A DNA stretch of 64,000 nucleotides from Dysidea avara (GCF_963678975.1 NC_089272.1:19667399-19731398), one strand, 5' to 3'; shown: positions 44,614 to 57,065, counted from the stretch's first letter. Made by a program: numbers and translations. Notes: generated by a model not told the origin, from the sequence alone.

Positions 44614-45790
44614 TCAAGACACACGGTAGTGTGCCATGCGGCCCAAGAAGCCAGTGTACATGTGCCACACTGTGGGTATATTAATAGGAAGAAAGAAAAC
44701 ACAGTTTTCACACATGTGTAGCTCCATGATCCCTTAACCAATTGGAGTCAATTTTGCTGTAAAGTTGTCCACTATACGTAGGTAGGAGAGTCCACATACC
44801 AAATTTGAAGGAAATTGCTGTAGCTGTTTTTCAGATACAAGCAGTCAAACTTTTGAATTTTTTCTTCTACCTTTTCTTTTCACACACTTTCCATAAAACA
44901 CAAACGCATGCTCTAGTCAAACTGAAATTTGGCACGCTTCTTGTCTGTTCTTATGTATGATTGATATTTCTGTAATTATAACACTTAAACAAATCAGAAG
45001 TTACAACCAATTATTCGCATAACATAACATCAAACCTCTGTCACACTACAGAGTAAATTGCTTCAAGAAATAAGTTAGCCTGTAGTTAGAGTAACCATCG
45101 TAGGAGTGCCTTTTGGTGAGATTAAGACTACAAAGATATAAAGCAAAACCTAACAATTACATGATCGGATTTTGTTAATACAATAAACATGTTTAGTTGC
45201 CATGCCTAATAGGCAAACTACTTTTAGGAATGAGCTAAAATTGGTGTATAGATAGATTAATTATCATAGAATAATCTTTCAGTGGTTTAGGAGAAAAACA
45301 CTGCCAAAACCAACTACATGTAACAAATGCTCAATTGAGATCTAATAGTGCAATCACCCTAATAGAACATTCAATAAGTAGTAGTAAAGTCCATCCTGAA
45401 GAGAGGTCAGCTACAATCAAGTGACCGTGTAGAGAGAAAACAAGTCATCCTTTAGATAAACATTTGGCTACTTATACTGACGTCACCCTGTAAGCAGTTC
45501 AGCTACAAACAAATCACTCAGTAGAGTGTTTAGCCATGAAAAAGTCACCCTGTAGTTGCTACACATAACATCCTATAGCTACACATAACACCCCATAGCT
45601 ACACATAACACCCTGTACAAGGTTGAGCTACATAATAAGTCACCCTAATAGCTACATGATAATCGTTTTTCATGATAATGGTGTGATCAATAAAATGGTT
45701 GGCACTAGCATCATTGCAGCCATTTCTTGGCCATCACCTATGATTTCACAACTAGCCTTTTTGGAGGACTGCAAGCTTGGCTGTTTTAGT
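44614..45790 (-). mobile_element. Degraded composite element, copy 3 (intron of the Ig gene)
   Basis: On the minus strand it ends GTGTGTCTTGA at 44614 with the GACACACGG hairpin remnant. The 3' module (44614-45350) aligns with copies 1 and 2, including the block ending in CTACAGAGTAAA. A worn array of about 300 bp (45400-45640) and half of the foldback (45690-45785) follow. It lies wholly inside the intron between 45876 and 44505. Confidence 0.7.
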
Positions 45791-45875
45791 ATAAATATAT
45801 ATATAGCTAAGCAAATAATATTTGTTCAAACCATACATTATATATATGAAGCTCATGTATATATCCATACATTAC

Positions 45876-45947
45876 CTTCCTGTTTAGCATCTGCAACTAG
45901 GTATTGCTCAGTCACACCTGGAAGTGGTAGATCACCATCACTGTGGT
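45876..45947 (-). CDS. Short exon upstream of the Ig exon
   Basis: 72 bp between TATACTTTAG and CAGGAAG/GTAATG, phase 1-1, compatible with the Ig exon. Codes for HSDGDLPLPGVTEQYLVADA and a few more residues. Supported by splice signals and phase only. Confidence 0.45.
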
Positions 45948-48011
45948 CTAAAGTATAAGCACATAACTTCAGTAGAAACTTCAAATAGCTATAGTATAGC
46001 TAACAGTACTAGTATTGAAGAGAACAAATACGTCAAATAGACACACACCAAATTTGATGTCAATAAGCTTTCCTCACAGATTTATTGCACACAAGGAAGT
46101 GCATGTTACATAGGTGAATCTATCTTGTTAGAGCCTTTAGATCTAAGATGAATAAAACAATTTGAGCAACTCAAGATGTTGTAAACCACAAAAATAATAA
46201 GAGGATAATGACAAAAAAAAGTTGGAAAATGTTTTGCAGCTAAGACTTAATGTTTCTCCACCACAAACATTTCTATACCAAGTAATACTGATGTGGCCAT
46301 TAAGCTTTAACCAATTATGCTTTGAAATACATGTGCTATATAATTATGCTTTTGAGCAGAGCTCAAAAATCAAACCTATAATTATGCTATCAAAATTAGG
46401 AACTGTTTTATTACAGTGCGTTAGTATATTTACTGTTATGTAAGTGACTGCCCTATTAGAGGTAAGTACAAATATCAAAAAGAAGTAAATATTGTTATTA
46501 CATGTATTTGATATGAATTGCAGTAATAGCGTGTACTGTGTTCATTGTTTGCCACATACACAGTCTGTGTTTTAAGTTAAAATCTTGAAAACCATTCCTA
46601 TTATGCTGGTATAATATTTGACGCTTTTGCTAGGCTATTCTGTTCGAAACTATGCTAGCATAATTGTAGCAAATCTGGCACTGATTTTATTCTACTATAC
46701 TGATACAAAGATCTGGGTGTGCTAATAAAATAATATTGGATCGTTTTATTGAGAGAATGAGCAGTGGAGAAGAATTACTTGATCTGTGTAGTCAACTGGA
46801 GACTATTAGTACTGTTAGGAAATGGCAGGCCAGTCCTTTTACCACTTTGTTGTACAGTATAAATCTCCTTATAGCCAGATCTGCCTTAGTGATTGGCAGC
46901 AAAGGTGGAAGAGCAAGCCGAAAAGTGGAGGAGGGAAACTCTGACAATGAAAGTTACATAGTGGAGTTTGAAACACATATACAACAGATATGGATGTCAC
47001 TCATGGGGGTCTGGAAAAATTTCGTATATTACTGTAGATGATTTTCTCTATGATTTTTAACAATTACATGTAAATTAAGTAGCCACTTACAGTAAAAATA
47101 AAATAAAATAAAAGTAACTGTTCTCAGGTACAAGCATTACCCGTGAGGGTAATGGCCCTCCATTTCCACCACCTATGATTAGTAGAAATAATACAATGCC
47201 TATTTATGTACAAAGGTGATTGATAGATCGCTAAAAATAGTTGTTCAAAAACTCCAAATACAGCAGAGCCTCTAAATAGCACACACTTAGAGACTGTATT
47301 TTGTATGGAAGTGTCCTTTGCAGGGAGGCTGAGTAACTTTAAATTGTTATAACATTAATAGTAGCATGGCCTATATCAACAAATTACACTATGCTGCGTT
47401 AGGAAGGGTACACCACATTGCTTCAGACACATGGCTCAGGCTTAGATAGCAAGTAGCCGTGTAGCAGACTGACAAGATAAGAGAGAGAGTTTGCATACAT
47501 ACAGTATTTAAAATCTCACTATAGCTTAAAGCTTTCTTCAACTGCTCCACAACAGTCCTCCCACTCATGAGTATTCTAATAATTGGGCAAATGCAGTGTG
47601 AAGGCTTAACTTTTAAGGGAGAAACATAATTTTGTGGTGATTTCTTGTTTCCCACCCATGAAACATCTTTATGGAACATTTGCAGATGCATTAGATACTC
47701 TAATAGTGCAGTCAAGATACAATTTTCTAAGAGCATATACTTGGAGCATAAAGGGGAAAAACTGAAAATAATAAGAGCAGAATAGGAAATTTTGGAAACT
47801 TGCTTAAAAGTATGCGTGGTCAATTGTATGATGCTTGATTGATAGTGTACAAGGATGCCAGGCCATAATAAATGTTTCCAGTAGAACTTAGCTACTCCTC
47901 GTAATGGAAACCTCCTAATTACGTACACTATGTTATGCATGGTCCCTACTATACTCTCATTACCTTAGTATTATTAGTAACCTCTTGGACACCTCTTTAT
48001 AACAGCTAATG
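45948..48011. other. No gene recognised
   Basis: AT-rich. 19-bp motif variants at 46445-46462 and 47696-47714. The frame at 46736-47041 (plus) and the 183-codon frame at 47389-47940 (minus) have no domain or conserved pattern. Confidence 0.5.
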
Positions 48012-48263
48012 CACTGTAAAAAATTAGTAGTGAATTGCTCTGCCACAATACTCACTACTTTTGAGTAGTGACGTTCACTACTTTTTGTAGTGAACGTCAC
48101 TACTTTTTGCAGTGAACGTCACTACTTGGTGGTCAATGTGGTGACGTTCACTACAAAATTAGTAGTGAACGTCACTACACAAAAATAGTGAGTATTGTGG
48201 CAGACATTAGTAGAGATGTTCACTACATTTAGTAGTGACGTTCACTAGTTTGTTTTTACTGTG
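48012..48263 (+). mobile_element. MITE built of GTAGTGACGTTCACTAC palindromes, copy 1
   Basis: Inverted ends CACTGTAAAAAA and TTTTTACTGTG. The interior is a set of repeated short palindromes (TAGTGAACGTCACTA). An inverted copy lies at 51276-51505. TG flanks both ends; TSD length is uncertain. Confidence 0.85.
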
Positions 48264-50329
48264 TGTACAACCTACAAGCACCCCTGCCATGCATTGAATA
48301 CATGCTTTAAGCTTGATTTCCTATTCCCCATGCTGGCCAAACAAACTTTGCCATGTGGGCGGACAGCAAATTCCATTACTCCATTATGCTATGTATGTAA
48401 CTACACTTGTTTTATACATGTCTATTACATAGCTACAAGATGATTGTGGTAACTTGGATAAAATTGCAGGTTAAATAGTCAGGTTAACCAGGACGCCTGC
48501 CTATGACTTGTGTTTGATAAGAATCCAAACTAATTTACAGAATAATGGATTTTTGGCTTGGCAAAAAGCCAGGTGGGCAGACATGTAACATGTAATGACT
48601 GTTCTATTAGAATATGTTGATCTTTTGTCCCTCTTCCCTGATCAAGAGGCTATAAATGTGATATTTTACAGTGTGTACCTGTTTTTTTAATGGTAAACCA
48701 ACGTGCTTAATATTAGTAGAGTTGCAGTTCTCCTGAGACATAATGCACAAAAAGGTGTGCCTATTCATGTTCAATGCTTTTACCTACCATTACATGCTAG
48801 TGCAGGCCTCTTGTTTAAACTTCGAACATGTGCATGGGTAACTAACTACGTCACTCTAACTGGACATGAGTAGAAAGCTGTTGTTATGAGAAATGATGAG
48901 TACTACCAGATAAAAATAATGTTCCCAAGCATCAGTTATGGAGGTGGTATGGTTATTTGCAATCTAGTCCCTCAGATTGCTGAAAGTATGTGTGAATTGA
49001 CCAGAGGTACAAAATACTGTACTCATTTTAGAAAGACTCCAGTTAGTTTGCTGGTATGCACAAAAGTGTTGAAAATACTGGTCAATTAAAAGTAAGGGTC
49101 ATAATACAGTGGGTGTTAGCTATTATGTTATTCTGACTCAATACAGATTGTAATACAAAATGGTAAAAGCTTAGTTAAAGACATGGCAATAAATACTCAG
49201 TTTAGTACCAGGCTAGAGGATAAGATATCTAATCTCGTGCAGCCAAACTAGTTGCTTTTTGAGTGATGGTTGATGGTAATGATGATAATCAAAACAAAAA
49301 TAATTGTATTCCAGTTGCACAGTATGGTAAACTACTGCTACTCTGGCAGTGATAATAGACCATCACCTGTAGTTAGTTTGCTATAGGTAGACATGATTAG
49401 CTACCACATGGTTGCAAGCTCATCTGCTCTGCATAGCTAGTTTTTTACAAGATTATAGATGGGTTGGTGTGGTAGTATTAACCATAATCTTTCCATGACA
49501 TTCTCCGAGCTTTGCAGGTCAAAAAATGTGTTACAGCCTATGGTGGTGACAAATATTTTGATTAGGTTTAGCGTGTTAGTGCTAGTCAGCTGCAAGTATA
49601 TAATTGTATAAGGGTTGAGCTATAGCAATATCCATCGCACACCAAGGTGAAGGGATGATTCCTTCCCTATGGCTCATGAATCTTAACTTTTAGGGGGCAT
49701 TGAACTCACTGAAAATATTCTTCGTAAGACTTCACCACTACTAGAATACATTAAATGGCTTTACGTACCTTAAAATATCCCGTATCATTTACTAAAACAT
49801 TTTAAAAATAATAATTTTCTGTTTATGTGTTGACCACCAACATAACAGTATGTGAAACGGAAGGACATGTTGTATGGGGGACACGCCCTAAAAGGCAAGC
49901 TGTCTATAAAAACTAGCTACTATTATTATACTGTAAGACTTCAACCTTGTATCAAAATCATGGCCTGACAAAGGTCCTGATTGACTCTGATGAGGAAACA
50001 TATTTGGCCTTTCTGAATATTAAAGAACCTCACCCCATGCCAATCGTTGTTACACCAGCATGCATGCCAATTCTAGTAAACAGTAACTAAGCATGTTCCA
50101 AGATTGAGTCCAAGATAACTATAATGGATGTGCTTGTGCATGCTATAACACTACAATATGTAGAAGCCTTCACTTAGGAAATACGATTTTTTGAATAGGC
50201 TGTGAAATGTAGCTATGATAGATTTTGGTCATGTAACCACTTTTTGGATATTAAAAAAATAAAAATAAATTATGCTGATATCGAATGCTACAAAAACCCT
50301 AAATTAGCACTTGTTTGCAGGTAAGTCTG
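48264..50329. other. No gene recognised
   Basis: AT-rich. One 19-bp motif variant at 48596-48614, followed by TGTTGATC. Confidence 0.5.
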
Positions 50330-50718
50330 TAGTCTCGTGCCCAGACCGCTTTTTTTTCTTTTTGTGTGGGGGCGGAGAAAAAAAGGGTCTGGTGGATCTC
50401 CAATACATTTTTTGTGCAGCCGGATCTACAACTTTTGGGGATCGTTGATTAGTGGTGATGAATAGCAAAGGCTTGTTAACGAAACAACAATAGGAAATAC
50501 GGCGCGCGTAGCCAAGGATGTAACCTTGCCAAGCAAACGCGCGCCGTATTCCTATTGTTGCTTCGTTAACACGCCTTTGCTATTCATCACCACTAATCAA
50601 CGCTGGATCCCCAAAAGTTGTAGATCCGACTGCACAAAAAATGTATTGGAGATCCACCAGACCCTTTTTTTCTCCGCCCCTACACAAAAAGAAAAAAAGC
50701 GGTCTGGGCACGAGACTA
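50330..50718. mobile_element. Long palindromic element with 9-bp TSD GTAAGTCTG
   Basis: Ends TAGTCTCGTGCCCAGAC and GTCTGGGCACGAGACTA. Arms of about 180 bp are almost identical, around a GC-rich centre with GGCGCGCG / CGCGCGCC. The direct repeat GTAAGTCTG lies at 50321-50329 and 50719-50727. A 9-bp TSD with long TIRs suggests a Mutator-like (MULE) foldback; no transposase is present. Confidence 0.9.
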
Positions 50719-50727
50719 GTAAGTCTG

Positions 50728-51275
50728 CGTGAAAATCTCCAGAAACAACAAAAAGAAGTATATCTTCTTATTTTTAGTGAACTATAACAGGCCCCATTAC
50801 ACGCATGCATCTAGGCATACATAGACGTCTACAATTACATTTTACCTGTAAATCTATGTCCACTGAAAACGTTAGTATACCACAAAAGTAATCCAGCAGA
50901 TGAAAAAAACAGGAGACCAATTTTCAGCCGCGATCGAGAACACATTATTTTTGTTGGGGCGCTTAATAATTCTCATTGAATAAGCGCCTTTACCCTCAAA
51001 ACCACGCGAAAATTCCCCCATCGAAATGTTTAGGCGATTACCGTACTATTATTATTATTATTATTGGGGGTACAGGTAAGGAGGCAAGCCTGTAAAAACC
51101 TGATCTATACAATCAAACTACTACAAAAATAACTATACAATATCATACTGGTAATCATAATAAAATCGTACGCAGAACCTGTACTAAAATCCCACTGTAC
51201 AGAAGCCAGTCTCAGCAGAGTAGAGATTAAGCCGAGTCCAAATATTCTCTGCTTCCCGTCCTGGACTCCGTTATG
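50728..51275. other. No gene recognised
   Basis: Contains a short hairpin GGCGCTTA..AATTCTCATTGAATAAGCGCC (about 50959-50990, written in two parts) and a small ATT repeat near 51047-51065. Confidence 0.5.
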
Positions 51276-51505
51276 CACAGTAAAAACAAACTAGTGAACG
51301 TCACTACTAAATGTAGTGAACGTCACTACTAATGTCTGCCACAATACTCACTATTTTTGTGTAGTGACGTTCACTACTAATTTTGTAGTGAACGTCACTA
51401 CATTGACCACCAAGTAGTGACGTTCACTACAAAATGTAGTGAACGTCACTACTTAAAAGTAGTGAGTATTGTGGCAGAGCAATTCACTACTAAATTTTTA
51501 CAGTG
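51276..51505 (-). mobile_element. MITE built of GTAGTGACGTTCACTAC palindromes, copy 2
   Basis: Inverted relative to 48012-48263, with the same order of blocks (AGTGAGTATTGTGGCAGA among them). Ends CACAGTAAAAAC and TTTTTACAGTG. Confidence 0.85.
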
Positions 51506-51880
51506 TGCAGGCATAATAAACACATGCCAGTTGGACCTCATTTAATTCCTACATCTTACACCATCGTATTCCAGAAGACATATACTAAAGCAATGCAAAG
51601 TCTTGCTACTATCAAAAGATCATTTAAGTATATTACAATAGATTCGTTTAACATCCTTTTTAACATATAGCTAGCTACATTCGACCATAGATAGCTAATT
51701 AATGAGAACATGTTGAGTACTGCATCCAGGCTTGGAGTCCATATTACGCTAAAGATATAGATATGATAAAAGGTGGAGCCCCATGCAAGATTCATACTCT
51801 CCTGGCCAATGGCCACTAGGATTCCGGAATGTATGCCATGATGGATGACACTTTACGATTTGTCAACTAGCTGTCAAGTT

Positions 51881-52190
51881 TAGGGCTCAAACAAATAGTG
51901 GTTTTTAATATTCGAATATTCTTTATTCACAACTACCGAATATTCGAATATTCTTTTTCAACATTGATATGGATGAGATATCAATAATCCTGCGGCTGTA
52001 CAAGATGTCTCTTTAATACAATTCAGAATCAACACGATTTGATCACTTATGTCATAGATATGCTTATGTAGGATCAAGAATTTCCATGTACTCTACCACT
52101 GATGTTATATATTTCCTTTGAAACGAATATTCGAATACCAGAAATGGTATTCGAATATTCGAATATAATAGAATATTCCTTTGAGCCCTA
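51881..52190. mobile_element. hAT-like MITE with TAGGGCTCAAA TIRs, 8-bp TSD GTCAAGTT
   Basis: Ends TAGGGCTCAAA and TTTGAGCCCTA; identical 8-bp flanks GTCAAGTT at 51873-51880 and 52191-52198. Subterminal ATTCGAATATTC palindromes occur on both sides. Confidence 0.92.
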
Positions 52191-52197
52191 GTCAAGT

Positions 52198-52273
52198 TAG
52201 TCTTGTACCCAGACTGCTTTTATCCCCACCCAAATACAAAAGGCGAAAAAAAAACGGTCTGGGTATGAGACTA
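52198..52273. mobile_element. Miniature TAGTCT-family element
   Basis: TAGTCTTGTACCCAGACTGC and GGTCTGGGTATGAGACTA are the ends, with only about 40 bp between. It abuts the preceding MITE's TSD. A matching 9-bp TSD is not clear. Confidence 0.6.
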
Positions 52274-53098
52274 ACTATCAAGTAAGGCTACTCCAAATAA
52301 ATTATCTGTTTCCTGTCCACCATATAAAATATTTAGATTCTGCATGGATGCATTCTAGGTAAGGTAGATTTGCTGATTAGAGTATCAATTTTGTAGCATG
52401 GTGCTGAATTTTCTCCCCCACCCACACACAAGTTGAGAGTATCCATCATCATATATAGCTAGCATAAGAACTTTGGGGGGAAGAGCTGACAGTGCATGCA
52501 TGTTATTGTAACTAGCTATGCTAGTGTGCAAGTGAAGTACTTGCATGTATATATGTAGCTGGCATGATATGCATGCTCATGTACACCCAGCTAGCTATCA
52601 TTTGTATTTTGTAACCCCAGTATACAAGATAATTAGGGTGATCATGAGGTAAATTAGGGCTTCAGTTGACATCAGTGGTTAAAAATTAAATAAAATCTTG
52701 TGTAGCTATCCCTTCCCTATGTAGCTATGTAGCTACAGCGATTAAAGGGAGATCCCAAGTATTGAGTATACTATAGATGGGAATCAAACTGTAACACTTG
52801 TAACCCAGGGGGTATGGCTAGGGTGATTGTGGAAACAATTAAAGAGTGCAGTTGTAAATGCAGCTCTTTCTGCCTATAATTAAAGATCTAAAATAAGATG
52901 CTAGATTCATAGGCATGAATCAAGTATGCTGGCATACTTACACTTACAGGAAAAGCAGCACTGCAGCAAGCATATTGCGATAGACAATAGCCAGGCTTGG
53001 CAATTATTAGTATACACTGTGTGTAGCCCCTGTGCAATTGCAATTGGGTGCATACTACACATTCCTTTGTTTTAGAAGATGATAGTTATGATGGTCAA
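52274..53098. other. No gene recognised
   Basis: AT-rich intergenic sequence with scattered GCATGCATG-like words. Confidence 0.5.
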
Positions 53099-53676
53099 AA
53101 ATAAACGTGAACTATTATCTCCCACTAATCACATGCCCCACAGGAAAAAAACATCGTGCACCTCAGGTTTAATGTTGTTAGAACTATGTATTATGTACAC
53201 TGCATGCAAGATATGTAGCTCAGGACAAAACTACACATTATTATGGATTACAGCAGCTCCCTATGCTGATAATCTCATACCCAGACCACAAGGGTATGAC
53301 TCAAACTATGTACATGGCTTCCATTGAGTTATAAGAGTACGTGGGTGGCTAGCTTAAGGTAAAATTAAATCTCCTAAACTCAAAGGTACAATTATAGCTA
53401 ATGCATACATTTTTGTCATGTGGTGCAGTGCAGTCATGCATTGATAATGAGCCTGTCATTACAGTTTCTAATATACCTTTGTGGTCTGAGTACAGCATAG
53501 GGAGCTGCTATACCCATATAATAATATGTAATTTTGTCCTGAGCTATATATCCTGCAGTGTACATAATAGCTATAATTGTACATAATATACAGCTCTAAT
53601 AACATTAAACCTGAGGTGCATGCATGATGTTTTTTCCTATGGGGCATGTGATTAGTGGGAGATAATGGTTCACATT
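53099..53676. repeat. Large imperfect inverted repeat
   Basis: The left arm (53099-53292) contains ATTATCTCCCACTAATCACA, ACCTCAGGTTTAATGTT and GCAGCTCCCTATGCTG. The right arm (about 53487-53676) has the same words inverted. The spacer is about 190 bp. An old foldback or paired MITE; no TSD found. Confidence 0.75.
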
Positions 53677-54991
53677 TAGCTTTTACACAGGTGCTACACA
53701 CAGTGTACTGGTGCTGCATTATAACATACAAAGGGATCTTGTTTAACCATATATCTGGCCATGTGAAATACTGCTTCCAGCAATGTATACAAAGTTCATG
53801 AAGTTGACTGCATCATCAAGGAACCAGCTGCTCTTAAGTCATTTGGAAGGAGTCTTATATGGTAACAATCTAAGCAGTGTATGATAAACCAAGGCTGATT
53901 AGTAAGTGGCATGTCTCAAATACACATGATTACTCACTTGATCAATTGTATCCCTTTATCCTGTTAGAACCGTTTGGAGGAGAATATTCCTACAGTAGCT
54001 GCAGTCCCAGGGAAGTGAAAACTACTATTTTCCCACTGCTTTCATACTACAACAAACTTTTTCACAGTACTCAAATTTAATGACAGTGTATTAGAATTAG
54101 GATAAAATATAAAAGTTAGCAGTCCAGCCAGAATAGCCCCATAGTTTCTATAGTATGGATACATGCACCAATTATATTGTAACCACTAACCAGTTGTGGC
54201 CAATTTACCAGTTGAAAACTAATGTTATACAATTAGTTGTACAAACAGGACTGAACAGCAATAACTTGCATCAGAGGAAAGCGTAGCAGTCAAACTGATA
54301 TCAGTATACTTATAATGGTATGTTACTCCAACATGTGTATGAAATTCTAGATCCCAACTGTTGTAGTTTTTTGTGTATATAGTTAAAGTCTGCAGGAAAT
54401 TGAGTCACTGCCTGTCTGGGATATTCAACAGGTTTAAATCTGGCTTCCTAGTAGGATAGCAGCTAGCTGTTGTGCACGTTGCCAAAAGATGAATGGCAGA
54501 AGCTGAAGTCACCACTGTTCTGGTTTTTTTGTTGTTGTTTTTGGAATTCGTATCTTAACACAATGATTGCAACCGCATACACAGATTACAGTTTATGAAG
54601 TGTTGCAATGATCTAATGCAGTCGAAGTGTTGCAATGATCTAATGCAGTCATTAATTGTTGAAGTAGACCGTTGAGTTGTCTCACATCTACTAGCTAAGA
54701 TAAAGGCCAATTGGTGAGTTTAATTATGGGATTATGTGTTACAAAAAGTTGAGCTGCAAAAATAGCTGTTCTAAAGAGAAAACTGGTCAAGCAGCATTGA
54801 TATGAGAAACCAAACCTTCTGAAATATTTATAACTCTAAGACTTATGATGATGATATATCATTCATGTGTAGCTAATACTTGCCTATATTTTGCAAATAA
54901 AATAATTTTATGCAGACAAATAAAATATATAGTAAAGTTCTACAAGTACAAATACAACAACTACTTTTAAGTTTAAAGAAATTTCATGGTA
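53677..54991. other. No gene recognised
   Basis: AT-rich region downstream of the kelch exon on its strand. A 29-bp direct repeat (GAAGTGTTGCAATGATCTAA and further) occurs twice at about 54596-54650. Confidence 0.45.
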
Positions 54992-55960
54992 TTAGTACGT
55001 AGCAGCATATACATTGTATGTGTAGAATGATTCACATGAACCTATCCATACAGTGTTAGTATAGCTTCCCATAAGATCTACTCCTCCTATTACAACTATT
55101 TTATGATCAGGTATACCTAGAGTAGCTGGTCCACATCTTGGTGAAAGCATCTCTCCAATTACTTTCCAGCGCTGACTTACTTTACTAAACATGTGAACTT
55201 CTGCACTGTATAGAGTATAATCTCCTCTTTCCTTCCAGCCTCCTAGTAACAGTAAACACCTATCTTCAAAGCTGATAGGAGATGAGCGCCGCCACACAAA
55301 GTCTTTATGGTGGCTCCATTTCAGCTTGTGGGATAGCAAGGTGTCTAGTGGAGCAGTAAATATACTTTTAGAGGCATCGTTTTGGTTGATTCCCCCTAAC
55401 AGGTAGAGAACATTATCCACTATCACTGACTGCAGTCCCCAGTGAGGCACCAGTAAATCATCACTAGTGTACCATTGTCTAGTAACACTGTCAAACAGTT
55501 CTGTAGAGGCTAAAACTTTTCCCTTGTTGTCCTTGCCTCCTGCAAGTATCAAAATTCCACGATAACCAGCAGCTGCTGCATTACTCTTTGGTGTAACCAT
55601 CCTTGTGTACTCTGTTAAGATCAACCGATTGTCATCTAATGAGAACACTTCATTGGTGACTTCACTACATCTAGACTTTCCACCTGCAATAACTAATCTG
55701 TCATTGAGAGTGGTCATAGCAAACCAATAGCTTGGTGTAATGATGGGAGAAGGGCTCCACAAGTTTTTAGTTGGGTCATACACATCAATTCTGTATGATG
55801 GTTTTAATTCATCCTCATTTCCTCCTCCCATGTAAATTTTCCCCTTATGTAATGCTAGAATGTTGACTGCACTGCCAACTGGTGAAGGGGCTCCTTCTTG
55901 CCATTTTATCTCCACTGTTTCATCATTTAAATTTGTTTCAGGGTGCTGATTTGATTGTTC
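54992..55960 (-). CDS. Kelch-repeat terminal exon of the kinase-kelch gene
   Basis: 969 bp, acceptor CTACAATTAG, phase 0, 322 residues to TAA. After a polar lead (EQSNQHPETNLNDET) there are six kelch-type blades marked by double glycines: IYMGGGNE, LVIAGGKS, LILAGGKD, LYLLGGIN, LLLLGGWK and IVVIGGVD, with W residues at the expected later position of several blades. A beta-propeller for protein binding. It follows the linker exon at 57196-57324 in phase. Confidence 0.85.
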   Translation of the reverse strand, partial: EQSNQHPETNLNDETVEIKWQEGAPSPVGSAVNILALHKGKIYMGGGNEDELKPSYRIDVYDPTKNLWSPSPIITPSYWFAMTTLNDRLVIAGGKSRCSEVTNEVFSLDDNRLILTEYTRMVTPKSNAAAAGYRGILILAGGKDNKGKVLASTELFDSVTRQWYTSDDLLVPHWGLQSVIVDNVLYLLGGINQNDASKSIFTAPLDTLLSHKLKWSHHKDFVWRRSSPISFEDRCLLLLGGWKERGDYTLYSAEVHMFSKVSQRWKVIGEMLSPRCGPATLGIPDHKIVVIGGVDLMGSYTNTVWIGSCESFYTYNVYAATY

Positions 55961-56200
55961 CTAATTGTAGAATTGCATACCATTATTATATAAACAACCA
56001 ATTATAGCTTTCTCATATGATGCAAGTGGACATAACATGTATCACTTTCACATCTCAGGAGCCACCTGGCCTAGATTCGCAATGTAGCCCAGTCGGTGAC
56101 TTGCCCGGGCTATGTCTGAATATAACAATGGCTACAACTGGGCAGCAATTATAGTATTAAGGACAAAACTTATTGTGGGGATTGATTAATACTCATGTGA

Positions 56201-56812
56201 TTAGTATATGCATGACTTTGATTTTGAAAACCACTCAGAAAGAAAGTGTTTTGTTGTCCTCGCTATCCTACAAGTTGAAAAGCATTGGACTAAGGTGAGA
56301 ACTAGTGCTGGTGCAAGCGTTTCCGCACATTTTTGAATATGGCATGGACCACACCCACATTGCTGATAACATGAAATTACCACTCTACATGAAATAACCA
56401 CTCTACAAGCAAACATACCCATCTAAGCTTTTAGTAAACTCCGTAATTATTCCATAAACAATTCAACATCACTGATTAAAACATTAAACTCCATAACCAA
56501 ATTTTCCATGATATCTCTAGGATTTGTCTGTTCATCATAGCTAAATGTAGCCAGAACATACCAGCTGCTAATCCATAATCAAATCTTTCAGGCATGTATA
56601 TGTTTATCTAGTGGTTACACTCTTGGGTGATTGATCATCTGGTCTGGCCACATGCATAGGCTATTAGCCTGCTATGGATCAGAAGTGTGACATATTAGCT
56701 GTAACACAGGGCATTCAGGCTTTTGCCTGATATGTATGCCCTCTGCCCTTGGACCCGTGGCCCTTGGGCTGTCAGGCATACATATCAGGCAAATCTCTCA
56801 TGCCCATGTTAC
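56201..56812. other. Intron sequence with a palindrome at 56703-56812
   Basis: The inverted repeat has ends GTAACACAGGGCAT and ATGCCCATGTTAC and inner TTGCCTGATATGTATGCC. About 110 bp, probably a small MITE. Confidence 0.6.
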
Positions 56813-56870
56813 AACTATTATGTATGACACGTTATGATAACTTTATTTTAACTGATCCATGGGTCTCTGG

Positions 56871-57065
56871 AAACCATCACATTTCATGGTAATGTATACG
56901 TATATGTTTCAGATCACCAGTACACCATATATATGACATCTGTTCTGTCTTACTCAGTAATTTTATTGATTATTACTGAGTAAGACAGAACAGATGATGT
57001 CATATATATGGTGTACTGGTGATCTGAAACATATACGTATACATTACCATGAAATGTGATGGTTT
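56871..57065. repeat. Near-perfect 195-bp palindrome in a kinase-kelch intron
   Basis: The left arm begins AAACCATCACATTTCATGG and the right arm ends with its exact complement. The centre is TAATTTTATTGATTATTA. I saw no mismatch in arms of about 90 bp, so it is probably recent. Confidence 0.9.

Noticed and set aside
46736-47041. 101-codon plus-strand frame with protein-like composition
   Set aside because: The start codon is not ATG, no family pattern or splice partner was found, and it sits among repeats. It could be a gene relic, but this cannot be supported.
47389-47940. 183-codon minus-strand frame
   Set aside because: No domain, no codon or splice support, and it runs through a 19-bp motif variant; probably chance.
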